From assembly GCF_011492965.1 (NCBI RefSeq), contig NZ_CP045121.1, positions 1,798,001-1,862,000 on the forward strand: DNA of 64,000 nucleotides. Reading direction: 5' to 3'. The first letter of the stretch is position 1. Every line of letters begins with the position of its first letter. The notes under the pieces are model-generated. The model ran no database searches. It was not told the DNA's origin and was given only the letters and a program-made list of their open reading frames with translations. Below are positions 57,243 to 64,000 of this stretch, piece by piece. The position numbers and the translations under genes are program-made. Source of the stretch: Rubrobacter marinus (GTDB taxonomy: Bacteria > Actinomycetota > Rubrobacteria > Rubrobacterales > Rubrobacteraceae).

Positions 57243-58802
57243 GTGGTAAAGCAACCCACCCCCGAACAGCTGCGGGAGATCTCGGCCTCCTACAACCTCA
57301 ACCTCTCCGACGCGGACGTCGCGTCGTTTCTCGGGCTGGTGGAGGGGGCGATGGCCTCGTACCGGCGTCTCGACGAGCTCGTCGAGCCCGCGCCCGAGGT
57401 GAGGCACCCGCGCTCCGGGGCCTACCGTCCCGAGCCCGAGGAGAACGCCCTGGGGGCCTGGTACTGGAGGTGCAGGATCCGGGGCTCGGACGGCGGGCCG
57501 CTCGCCGGGAAGCGCCTTGCTATCAAGGACAACGTCTGCGTCGCCGGGGTGCCGATGATGAACGGCACGGCCGTCCTCGAGGGCTACGTCCCCGAGGCCG
57601 ACGCCACGGTCGTCGCGCGCATCCTCGACGCGGGCGGCGAGATCCTGGGCAAGGCGGTCTGCGAGTCCCTGTGCTTCTCCGGCGGCAGCCACACGAGCGA
57701 TACGGGGCCCGTCCGTAACCCCCACGATCGCTCGCGCTCGGCGGGCGGCTCCTCCAGCGGGAGCTCCGCGCTCGTTGCGAGCGGGGAGTGCGACGCGGCG
57801 ATAGGCGGCGACCAGGGCGGCTCGATCCGCATCCCCGCCTCCTGGTGCGGCGTCTACGGCCTCAAGGGCACGCACGGTCTCGTCCCGTACACCGGCGCCT
57901 TCCCCATAGAGCTGACGCTCGACCACGTCGGGCCGATCGGGGCCACCGTCGAGGACGTCGCCCTCCTCCTCTCGGCGATCGCCGGGGAGGACGGCCTGGA
58001 CCCGCGGCAGGCGGGCGTCAGGGTCGACGACTACCTCTCCGACCTCGACGGCGGCGTCGAGGGGGTGAGGATCGGCGTCCTCTCGGAGGGCTTCGGCTGG
58101 CCGGGGCTCTCGGAGGAGGACGTGGACGCCTCCGTCCGGGAGGCGGCGGAGGTTCTCCGGGGGCTCGGGGCGGAGGTGGGGGAGGTCTCCGTGCCGCTGC
58201 ACCGCGACGGGATCCACATCTGGAACGGTATCGCCATCGAGGGGGCGACGGCGCTCATGGTGAGCGGAAATTCCATGGGCACGAACTGGAAGGGCCACTA
58301 CACGACCTCCCTGCTCGACGCTTACGCGCGCGGCAGGATCACGCGCGCGGACGACCTCGCCGAGACCGTCAAGCTGACGATGCTCGTCGGACGCTACATG
58401 CAGCAGCGCTACCACGGCCGCTACTACGCCAAGGCCCAGAACCTCTCCCGCAAACTCTCCGCGGCCTACCACGCGGCGCTCTCCGAGTACGACCTCCTCG
58501 TCCTGCCCACGGTCCCGATGAAGGCGACCCCGATCCCGCCCGCCGACGCCCCGCGCGAGGAGATCGTCGCGCGGGCGCTGGAGATGATCCACAACACCTG
58601 CGCCTTCGACGTCACCGGCCTCCCGTCCATGAGCGTGCCCTGCGGCACGTCGGAGGGTCTCCCCGTAGGCGCGATGCTCGTCGGGCCGGACTGGGGCGAG
58701 GCGAAGATCCTGCGCGCCGCCCGGGCGTTCGAGGGCACGAAGACCTACAGCGCCGCACCCGTGCCCCCGGGGCACGCGCGAGGCTCCGGCGTCGCCGGTT
58801 AG
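57243..58802 (+). CDS. Amidase-signature-family hydrolase
   Basis: A 519-aa amidase. The Ser-cisSer-Lys triad is visible: Lys in L-A-I-K-D-N-V, the cis-Ser in A-G-G-S-S-S-G-S-S-A, and the nucleophile in G-D-Q-G-G-S-I-R-I-P-A, followed by G-V-Y-G-L-K-G-T-H-G. The family cleaves aliphatic or aromatic amides. The next gene encodes an M20 amidohydrolase, so a joint role in amide or N-acyl amino acid breakdown is possible. GTG 57243 has AAGGAGGAG ahead. Unlike GatA it has no gatB/gatC nearby. Confidence 0.88.
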   Translation: MVKQPTPEQLREISASYNLNLSDADVASFLGLVEGAMASYRRLDELVEPAPEVRHPRSGAYRPEPEENALGAWYWRCRIRGSDGGPLAGKRLAIKDNVCVAGVPMMNGTAVLEGYVPEADATVVARILDAGGEILGKAVCESLCFSGGSHTSDTGPVRNPHDRSRSAGGSSSGSSALVASGECDAAIGGDQGGSIRIPASWCGVYGLKGTHGLVPYTGAFPIELTLDHVGPIGATVEDVALLLSAIAGEDGLDPRQAGVRVDDYLSDLDGGVEGVRIGVLSEGFGWPGLSEEDVDASVREAAEVLRGLGAEVGEVSVPLHRDGIHIWNGIAIEGATALMVSGNSMGTNWKGHYTTSLLDAYARGRITRADDLAETVKLTMLVGRYMQQRYHGRYYAKAQNLSRKLSAAYHAALSEYDLLVLPTVPMKATPIPPADAPREEIVARALEMIHNTCAFDVTGLPSMSVPCGTSEGLPVGAMLVGPDWGEAKILRAARAFEGTKTYSAAPVPPGHARGSGVAG

Positions 58803-58836
58803 GCTACGCGGGCCGGCCCTTCTGAGTGCTCCGGAA

Positions 58837-58884
58837 TTGCGCATGCCCCGCGGGGGCGTATACGATGGGCCGGTCTCAGACCGG
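58837..58884 (+). promoter_or_regulatory. Promoter and palindrome ahead of the M20 amidohydrolase
   Basis: TTGCGC (58837-58842), 16 bases, TATACG (58859-58864). Directly at the expected transcription start is CCGGTC-TCA-GACCGG (58870-58884), a perfect inverted repeat that could be an operator or a 5' hairpin. Confidence 0.4.
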
Positions 58885-58908
58885 CGGAAACGTCGACAGG
58901 AAGGGGCC

Positions 58909-60096
58909 ATTATCGAGACCGCAACGATCGGCAGCCTCGTCGAGGGCGTGAGTGAGGAGGTCGTCGGCTGGCGGCGCCACCTCCACCGCAACCCGGAGCT
59001 CTCTTTCCACGAGGAGGAGACCTCGCGCTTCGTCTACGAGACCCTGGAGTCCTTCGGCGGGCTCGAGCTCTCGCGGCCGACGCCGACGAGCGTGCTGGCG
59101 CGGCTCGTCGGGGGTGCGCCGGGGCGCGTGATCGCGCTCAGGGCGGACGTGGACGCCCTCCCCATCACCGAGGAGAACGACTCCGAGTTCGTCTCGCGCA
59201 ACCCGGGCGTGATGCACGCCTGCGGCCACGACGGCCACACGGCGATGCTGCTCGGCGCGGCGAAGGTGCTCGCCGGGATGAAGGGCGAGCTGCGGGGCGA
59301 GGTCCGCTTCGTCTTCCAGCACGCCGAGGAGCTCTTCCCCGGCGGGGCGGAGGAGATGGTCCGGGCCGGGGTCATGGACGGGGTGGACAGGGTCGTCGGG
59401 ATCCACCTGTGGAGCGGGCTACCGGCGGGCAAGGTCGGGGTTGTCTACGGTCCGATGATGGCCGCGCCGGACACGTTCAAGATCGTGGTGAAGGGGAAGG
59501 GCGGGCACGCCGCGCTGCCGCACCAGACCGTCGACTCGATCGCGGTCGGGGCGCAGGTCGTCACGAACCTCCAGCACGTCGTCTCCCGGGAGACGGACCC
59601 GATAGAGAACGTCGTCGTCTCCGTCACGAAGTTCACCGGCGGGACGGCCCACAACGTCATCCCCGGCTCGGTCGAGATGATCGGGACGGTGCGGACCCTC
59701 AAGCCGGAGATCCGGGACGGGATGCCGGGGGCGATGGAGCGGGTGGTCCGCGGGATCACCCAGGCCCACGGGGCCGAGTACGAGTTCGAGTACCAGCGCG
59801 GCTACCGGCCGGTCATAAACGACGACGAGGTGACGCGAGCGGTGGAGGAGACGGCGCGCGACGTCCTCGGGGAGGCGACGCTGGTGCGGATGCCGCCGAC
59901 GATGGGCGGCGAAGACTTCTCGGCCTACGGGCAGGTCTCGCCGGGGACCTTCTACCTCGTCGGGGCGAGGAACGAGGAGAAGGGGATCTCCTTCCCCCAC
60001 CACCACCCGCGCTTCGACATAGACGAGGACGCCCTGCCCGTCGGGGTGAAGATGCACGTCGGAGCGGCGCTGAGGCTGCTGGAGGACGCGTCGTGA
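58909..60096 (+). CDS. M20D-family amidohydrolase (hippurate/N-acyl amino acid hydrolase type)
   Basis: A dinuclear metallopeptidase-fold amidohydrolase of about 395 aa. It has W-R-R-H-L-H-R-N-P-E-L-S at the start, R-A-D-V-D-A-L-P-I, M-H-A-C-G-H-D-G-H (metal ligands, Cys included), H-A-E-E-L-F-P-G-G and P-T-M-G-G-E-D-F. Family members release amino acids from N-acyl conjugates. The start is unclear: the best ribosome site (AGGAAGGGG) precedes an ATT at 58909. ATG 58843 lies within the likely promoter and GTG 58948 has poor spacing. Read as following the amidase after ~100 bases. Confidence 0.85.
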   Translation: MIETATIGSLVEGVSEEVVGWRRHLHRNPELSFHEEETSRFVYETLESFGGLELSRPTPTSVLARLVGGAPGRVIALRADVDALPITEENDSEFVSRNPGVMHACGHDGHTAMLLGAAKVLAGMKGELRGEVRFVFQHAEELFPGGAEEMVRAGVMDGVDRVVGIHLWSGLPAGKVGVVYGPMMAAPDTFKIVVKGKGGHAALPHQTVDSIAVGAQVVTNLQHVVSRETDPIENVVVSVTKFTGGTAHNVIPGSVEMIGTVRTLKPEIRDGMPGAMERVVRGITQAHGAEYEFEYQRGYRPVINDDEVTRAVEETARDVLGEATLVRMPPTMGGEDFSAYGQVSPGTFYLVGARNEEKGISFPHHHPRFDIDEDALPVGVKMHVGAALRLLEDAS

Positions 60097-60240
60097 AGCG
60101 CCGGACCACCTCCCCTCCCTGCCGTTCGGGGGGCTCGCGGTGAGCGTGATCGGCGCGCGCACCGCGACCGTGCCCGCCCCTTCGGGCGCGAACCTCGGCC
60201 TCGCCGGTCGCGGCGGTCCTACGAGCGGGGAGCGGAGCGC

Positions 60241-60684
60241 TTGAGCAAGCGGCTGAACGAGATGGACGACCTGCGCGACATGGGCCGCTTCCCGGTGCCC
60301 ATCTACGTCGGAGCCACCGGGAACGTGCTGATGACGATCGTCCTGACGTACCTCGTGCGGGGTCGCTCTTCGGGTCCGCGCGCGCTGGCGGCTTGGGGAG
60401 GCGCCGTGATCCTGGCGAACCTGCTCCCCGTCTTCGTGCTCCGCTCCCGGATGGACGAGGAGACGCGCTACCCGGAGATCGAGGAGATGGATTTCTTCTC
60501 GGACCAGCACAAGTTCTCCCGCTGGGTCTACGGCGTCGCGTCGGCGAACATGCTGTTCTGGATCTCCCTCGCCTGGCTCGCCTTCTCCCGCCGCCGCGAC
60601 GGCAGGACGCTCGCCGTCACGCTCCTCCTGGCCTTCGTCTGCACGTTCTTCCCGGCCTGGGTCCGCCTCTTCGGGAGACCCTAG
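60241..60684 (+). CDS. Membrane protein with four helices, unknown function
   Basis: A 147-aa protein starting at TTG 60241 behind GGAGCGGAG. Hydrophobic segments lie near residues 18-38, 47-66, 95-113 and 122-140. A cytoplasmic acidic stretch (M-D-E-E-T-R-Y-P-E-I-E-E-M-D-F-F) separates the two hairpins. I do not recognise the family. It ends directly against the convergent GGCT-like gene. Confidence 0.6.
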   Translation: MSKRLNEMDDLRDMGRFPVPIYVGATGNVLMTIVLTYLVRGRSSGPRALAAWGGAVILANLLPVFVLRSRMDEETRYPEIEEMDFFSDQHKFSRWVYGVASANMLFWISLAWLAFSRRRDGRTLAVTLLLAFVCTFFPAWVRLFGRP

Positions 60685-61173
60685 TCAGGCCGGCCAGGTC
60701 CCGCCGGGCAGGTAGACGCCGGAGCCCTCCGCGGCCGAGTAGGCCCACGCGAGCACCGGCTCTCCGCTACTCGCCGGCGTGACGGGGACGAGGACGCGGG
60801 TGTAGAAGCCCTCCTCGCCCGGACGAAACCTCTCAAGCCCGTCGACGGCCGGCAGACGCTCCGTGGGGTCTCCGAAGGTCATAAGCTCCCCGTGGACGGA
60901 ATCCCAGCCCGGGAGCTCCGCGCGCTCGCGGACCCTGGCGCCGTGGGGGAGGTTTGCGTCGGCTACGTAGTCCGCGGTACCGACGGCGTGGACGTCCTCC
61001 GCCGGCACCACGAGAGCGGGGAAGCCGTAGGGGAGGTCGTAGATCCTCCCCCGGACGGTCGCTTCCTCGACGCTCGCGAAACCCGCGCAGAAACGGTCGT
61101 GGTTGCGCTCGCCTCGCTTGAGGGTGCCGTAGACGAAGAGGCGCAGGGGAGGTTGCTCCGGCGGAGCGCTCAG
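60685..61173 (-). CDS. Gamma-glutamylcyclotransferase-like (GGCT/AIG2) protein
   Basis: A 162-aa protein with the fold's hallmark L-F-V-Y-G-T-L-K-R-G-E-R-N-H at the start and H-G-E-L-M-T-F, A-W-A-Y-S in the second half. The family converts gamma-glutamyl amines or amino acids to 5-oxoproline, or acts on other cyclising substrates. No ATG, GTG or TTG lies near the start of the domain. A CTG at 61171-61173 overlaps the HAD stop as CTGA, parallel to the ATGA/GTGA/TTGA overlaps elsewhere here. It is the last gene of a minus-strand operon. Confidence 0.78.
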   Translation of the reverse strand: MSAPPEQPPLRLFVYGTLKRGERNHDRFCAGFASVEEATVRGRIYDLPYGFPALVVPAEDVHAVGTADYVADANLPHGARVRERAELPGWDSVHGELMTFGDPTERLPAVDGLERFRPGEEGFYTRVLVPVTPASSGEPVLAWAYSAAEGSGVYLPGGTWPA

Positions 61174-61838
61174 AGCTTCGCGGCGAGGTCCCGGAGGTCC
61201 GGGACGACGAGGTCGGGTTCGATGCCCCAGGGGTCGAAGAGGGCGGCGGGGCCGCGCTTCACCCAGGCGGCGCTCAGGCCGACGTTCTTCGCCCCGATCA
61301 CGTCGAACGGGTTGCTGGAGACGAGCCACACCCCCGAAGGCGGCCTGTCGAGCCTCCGGCAGAGGTAGCGGTAGACCTCGGGGTCCGGCTTGAACGAAGT
61401 GACGGCGTCGACGCTGACGACGCCGTCGAGGAGCGGCAGGATGCCCGCCCGTTCGAGAAGCGAGCGCAGCGTGGCCTCCACGCCGTTGGAGAACGCGACG
61501 AGGGCGTGGCCCGCCGCCCTCATCTCCTCCAGGCCCGGCGCCACGTCGGCGAAGGGGGAGAGGTTGACGTACTCGGAGATCAGACGCTCCCGGTCGGCGC
61601 CGGAGAGCTCGGCCCCTAGGGCCTCGATCGCGTAGTCGAGCGCCTGGCGGGTGCAGGCGTCGAAGTCTTCGTAGCGGCGCATGAGGGCGCGCCTGAAGGT
61701 GTACTCGAGCTGCTTCTCGCGCCAGAGCTTCGCCATGGACTCCGCGAGCCCCTCCCCGACGACGGGCCGGAGGCGCTCCCCCATCTCCAGCGGGTCGACG
61801 AGGGTCCCGTAGACGTCGAAGGCGATGGCCCCGGGCAT
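61170..61838 (-). CDS. Haloacid dehalogenase type II-like hydrolase
   Basis: A 222-aa HAD hydrolase. The nucleophile is in A-I-A-F-D-V-Y-G-T-L-V-D, the Ser/Thr motif in A-F-S-N-G-V-E-A-T-L, the Lys in S-F-K-P-D-P-E-V-Y, and the second acidic site region in S-S-N-P-F-D-V-I-G-A. S-N-P-F-D is typical of L-2-haloacid dehalogenases, which hydrolyse haloalkanoates by an aspartyl ester. ATG 61838 follows the monooxygenase gene by 9 bases. Confidence 0.88.
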   Translation of the reverse strand: MPGAIAFDVYGTLVDPLEMGERLRPVVGEGLAESMAKLWREKQLEYTFRRALMRRYEDFDACTRQALDYAIEALGAELSGADRERLISEYVNLSPFADVAPGLEEMRAAGHALVAFSNGVEATLRSLLERAGILPLLDGVVSVDAVTSFKPDPEVYRYLCRRLDRPPSGVWLVSSNPFDVIGAKNVGLSAAWVKRGPAALFDPWGIEPDLVVPDLRDLAAKL

Positions 61839-61847
61839 CTTCTCCCC

Positions 61848-62135
61848 CTAGCCGACCGCTTCGACGTGCCGGACCTCGGGCCGGCCGGCGAGGTACGGAC
61901 CGATGGCGTCCCCGAAGTCCTCGAAACCGGGCTCCCTCGTGAGCGCGGTGTGCGCGTCGACGGAGTCCCACTCGACGATGAGGGTGAAGGAGTTGGGGTT
62001 CTCTATCCCCCTGTGCAGCGTCGCGCCGTGGCTCCCCGATGCCTCGTTCAGGACGTTCGCGACCCCGTTGTAGGCCTCGATGAAGCCCTCGCCCTGGCCC
62101 TCCTGGACTTCGAAGTAGGCTATCTCTCGTACCAC
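61848..62135 (-). CDS. Antibiotic-biosynthesis-monooxygenase (ABM) domain protein
   Basis: A 95-aa dimeric alpha-beta barrel protein: E-I-A-Y-F-E-V-Q-E-G-Q-G-E-G-F at the start, T-L-I-V-E-W-D-S-V-D-A-H-T-A-L in the middle and F-G-D-A-I-G-P-Y-L near the end. ABM proteins oxidise quinols or bind haem degradation products without a bound cofactor. GTG 62135 is chosen because GGAGG lies 7 bases upstream; a longer reading has none. It lies between the AhpD-like gene and the HAD gene in one unit. Confidence 0.72.
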   Translation of the reverse strand: MVREIAYFEVQEGQGEGFIEAYNGVANVLNEASGSHGATLHRGIENPNSFTLIVEWDSVDAHTALTREPGFEDFGDAIGPYLAGRPEVRHVEAVG

Positions 62136-62193
62136 GCGGTGACCTCCAGGAGCGTCCGGGGCGACCACCGTCGCCCCGGTGATGGATGCATGT

Positions 62194-62742
62194 TCAGCGG
62201 CTGCTCGTCGGCTCGACCGCGGGGATGTCTACCTCCGTCTGGATCGAGTCGTTCATGTAGTTGGAGAACTGGGTGAGGGCGACGTTGGAGATCACCTCCA
62301 TGATCTGCTCGTCCGTGTACCCTGCCTCGCGGACCTCCTCGAACGAGCCGTCCGAGGGGTGCCCCCGGCTCTCGACGACGTCGCGGGCGAAGCGCAGCGC
62401 CGCCGCCCGTTTGGGGTCGTCCGATTCGAAGCTCTGCGCCTGCCGGACCTCGTCCTTGCTCAGGCCCTCTTGCTCCGCCACGGCGGAGTGCACCGAGAGT
62501 CAGTAGACGCAGCCGTCGTAGTCCGAGACCGCGACGGCGATGGACTCCTGCGTCTGCCGGTCGAGCGCGCCGCCTTCGAGCGTGGCGGCAAAGTCCATGT
62601 ACGCCTTGAACGATGAGGGGGAGACGGACATCTGCTTGTAGAAGTTGACGACCTGCCCGCCGGTCTTGGCCTTGCCCTTCTCGACGTACTCCTGAGATAC
62701 CGAAGGAGCGTCCTCCGGCTCTATCGGCCTGATGCGCGGCAT
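62194..62742 (-). CDS. AhpD-like alkylhydroperoxidase with in-frame UGA at the second redox Cys (candidate selenoprotein)
   Basis: Read through one UGA, this is a normal 182-aa AhpD/CMD-family peroxidase. M-P-R-I-R-P-I-E-P-E is the start behind GGAAGGGG, and A-L-D-R-Q-T-Q-E-S-I-A-V-A-V leads to the active site, C-V-Y-UGA-L-S-V-H-S-A (Cys78, UGA at codon 81). Family members read C-x-x-C-L-x-x-H-x, so UGA replaces the nucleophilic cysteine. The 100 codons after it keep the family sequence (A-A-L-R-F-A-R-D-V-V, F-S-N-Y-M-N). A stem-loop sits directly behind the UGA. A Cys-to-stop mutation or base error is the alternative. It heads a unit with the ABM, HAD and GGCT genes. Confidence 0.65.
62467..62502 (-). 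promoter_or_regulatory. SECIS-like stem-loop behind the in-frame UGA
   Basis: On the minus strand UGA (62502-62500) is followed by CTCCGC (62488-62483), loop CGTG (62482-62479) and GCGGAG (62478-62473). The loop starts 17 bases after the UGA, within the 16-37 base range of bacterial SECIS elements, and contains the expected G and U. An outer CTCT/AGAG pair (62499-62496 with 62470-62467) extends it. Confidence 0.5.
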
Positions 62743-62828
62743 GCTTACCCCTTCCCTCGCCTCCTGACGTTGCATATCTTACACATACGCTCGGGGCGAC
62801 GGGGGCTCTGGCCAACCGCCGGGCGTCC

Positions 62829-63248
62829 CTAGCGGCCCAGGAGGGCGGCGTGGTCCACCTTTATGCAGCGGTCCATGACGACCGTGAGGCCGTGCTCCCC
62901 GGCGTAGCGCGCCGCCTCCTCGTTGTAGACGCCGAGCTGGAGCCAGATGGCCCTCGCCCCGGCCACCGCGGCGTCGCGCGCGACCGGCGGGGTGAGCTCG
63001 CTCCTGCGGAAGACGTCCACGATGTCCACCCGCTCCGGGATCTCCTCGACCGTGGCGTAGGGCTCCTCGCCGAGGACCGGGCCCTTGAGGTTCGGGTTGA
63101 CCGGGAAGATCCTGTACCCCGCGTTCTGCAGGAAGCGGGCGATGGCGTGGCTCGTGCGGTACGGGCTCTCCGAGAGCCCGACGACCGCCACGTTGCGCGC
63201 GCCCTCCAGAAGGTTCCTGATCTCCTCGCGTGAAGGGTTCTCGTGCAC
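62829..63248 (-). CDS. CoA-binding-domain protein (YccU/CoA_binding_2 family)
   Basis: A 139-aa Rossmann-fold protein: V-A-V-V-G-L-S-E-S-P-Y-R-T-S at the nucleotide loop, Y-R-I-F-P-V-N-P-N in the second strand, V-D-I-V-D-V-F-R-R-S in the middle and W-L-Q-L-G-V-Y-N-E-E. The C-terminal V-V-M-D-R-C-I-K-V holds the conserved Cys. The family binds coenzyme A and is poorly understood, with suggested roles in thiol redox protection. It begins 12 bases behind the flavin disulfide reductase, and the next gene is the AhpD-like peroxidase, which makes a thiol-redox neighbourhood. Confidence 0.85.
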   Translation of the reverse strand: MHENPSREEIRNLLEGARNVAVVGLSESPYRTSHAIARFLQNAGYRIFPVNPNLKGPVLGEEPYATVEEIPERVDIVDVFRRSELTPPVARDAAVAGARAIWLQLGVYNEEAARYAGEHGLTVVMDRCIKVDHAALLGR

Positions 63249-63260
63249 GGCTGCTCCCTC

Positions 63261-64000
63261 CTAGACGTCCAGCATCTCGAACGCGTCGATGTACGCGCCC
63301 GTGAAGGTCGGGAACTGGGCGATGCCGTCGCGCAGCTCCTCCACGGGAATCCCGACGCGGATGGCGGTCGCGGCGTGGTGGATCCACTCCCCCGCCTGCG
63401 GCGCCACGGCCCACGCCCCCACGAGCACCCCGCGGCCCCGGTCCGCGACGAGGCTCAGGGTCCCCCGCGGCTCCTGCTCGTACGTCCACGGCTTCGCGAT
63501 AAGCTCCGGCAGGTCCAGGGTCACGGCGGTCACGTCCATCCCCTGCGAGCGCGCCTCCTCCTCGGTGAGGCCGACGGCCGCGATCTCCGGGTCCGAGAAC
63601 ACGACCCGCGGCACGCCGCCGTAGCTCGCGTGCCGGTCCCCGCCGAGGATGTTCGCCGCCACGACCCGGCCCTGGTACTGGGCCACGTGAGTGAACAGGA
63701 GCTTGCCCGTCACGTCCCCGACCGCCCAGACGTTCCCGGACGCCCCCTCGACGCGGCACCGCTCGTCCACGGCGACGCCGCCCTTGTCCGGCTCGACGCC
63801 GACCGACTCCAGCCCGATCCCCTCCGTCCTCGGCGTCCGGCCGGCGACGGTGACGACGACGTCCGTGGGGATCTCCTCCCCGTCGTCGAGGGTGACCACC
63901 GCGCCTTCGCCCTCCTTACTGCGCGCCCTCTCGACGCTTCGGCCGACGCGCACCCCGATGCCCTCCTCCTCCAGGATGCCCTTGATGATCCCGCCGACCC
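63261..64000 (-). CDS. FAD-dependent pyridine-nucleotide-disulfide oxidoreductase, C-terminal part (runs off the window)
   Basis: About 246 C-terminal residues of a mercuric-reductase/dihydrolipoamide-dehydrogenase-type flavoprotein. Visible are G-R-T-P-R-T-E-G-I-G-L, the FAD contact V-W-A-V-G-D-V-T-G, and the dimerisation domain to the end at 63261. The closing segment reads F-P-T-F-T-G-A-Y rather than the H-P-T-x-S-E of lipoamide dehydrogenases, which suggests a different substrate. The CxxxxC redox pair and N-terminal FAD loop lie beyond the window, so specificity is open. It is read together with the CoA-binding gene. Confidence 0.8.
   Translation of the reverse strand, partial: VGGIIKGILEEEGIGVRVGRSVERARSKEGEGAVVTLDDGEEIPTDVVVTVAGRTPRTEGIGLESVGVEPDKGGVAVDERCRVEGASGNVWAVGDVTGKLLFTHVAQYQGRVVAANILGGDRHASYGGVPRVVFSDPEIAAVGLTEEEARSQGMDVTAVTLDLPELIAKPWTYEQEPRGTLSLVADRGRGVLVGAWAVAPQAGEWIHHAATAIRVGIPVEELRDGIAQFPTFTGAYIDAFEMLDV

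Overview
The window is high-GC DNA with frequent TTG and GTG starts, 4-nt stop/start overlaps (ATGA, GTGA, TTGA), several genes whose start codon lies 6-8 nt behind a -10 element with no Shine-Dalgarno (leaderless mRNAs), and an F420 cofactor cluster. Together these point to a deep-branching actinobacterium, most like Rubrobacter (an inference from gene content, not from a marker-gene comparison).

Layout. 1-2.9 kb: sarcosine-oxidase-like amine oxidase with a following aldehyde dehydrogenase, a divergent queuosine-precursor transporter and a VapBC module. 2.9-7.5 kb: F420 block (LLM-class oxidoreductase broken by two frameshifts, a PPOX-nitroreductase fusion, and the fused CofG/CofH enzyme FbiC). 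7.5-10.5 kb: sulfurtransferase (frameshifted), a SufU-like protein lacking two of three cysteines, and argH. 10.7-13.4 kb: a lipoprotein with two gamma-carbonic-anhydrase-like beta-helices and a metallophosphoesterase. 13.5-16.8 kb: a four-gene choline/glycine-betaine ABC operon. 17-23 kb: FAD oxidoreductase, methyltransferase, small membrane proteins, GalT-like enzyme, resolvase-like protein, tRNA-Pro and a ParB-fold protein. 23.2-36.6 kb: a tight purine cluster purA-D-E-B-C-S-Q-L-F-M-N-H (no purK) followed by psiE. 36.6-36.9 kb: tRNA-Lys, -Glu and -Val.

37-45 kb is the accessory part: a TIR-domain gene, gene-poor DNA, a chimeric hydrolase, a truncated TetR regulator, tRNA-Asp, trxA and tRNA-Phe. 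A 1.8-kb islet starts at tRNA-Phe: the 3' part of the tRNA is repeated at 43944-43986, and an integrase C-terminal remnant sits just inside. An OsmC/Ohr tail follows. 45.6-48.9 kb holds a two-component system; 49-51 kb an orphan receiver and two paralogous small membrane proteins; then corA, an EAL-domain remnant, citrate synthase, an FGGY kinase, a PRC-barrel protein, an amidase and an M20 amidohydrolase. The right end is a minus-strand group of small redox and detoxification genes.

The most interesting observation is an AhpD-like protein at 62194-62742. Its CxxC motif reads Cys-Val-Tyr-UGA in an otherwise open frame, with a stem-loop directly behind the UGA in the position of a bacterial SECIS element, so it is a candidate selenoprotein. 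Three genes in the first 8 kb each need one extra base in a G or C run to restore the frame, so homopolymer errors in the assembly must be considered when judging any broken gene here.
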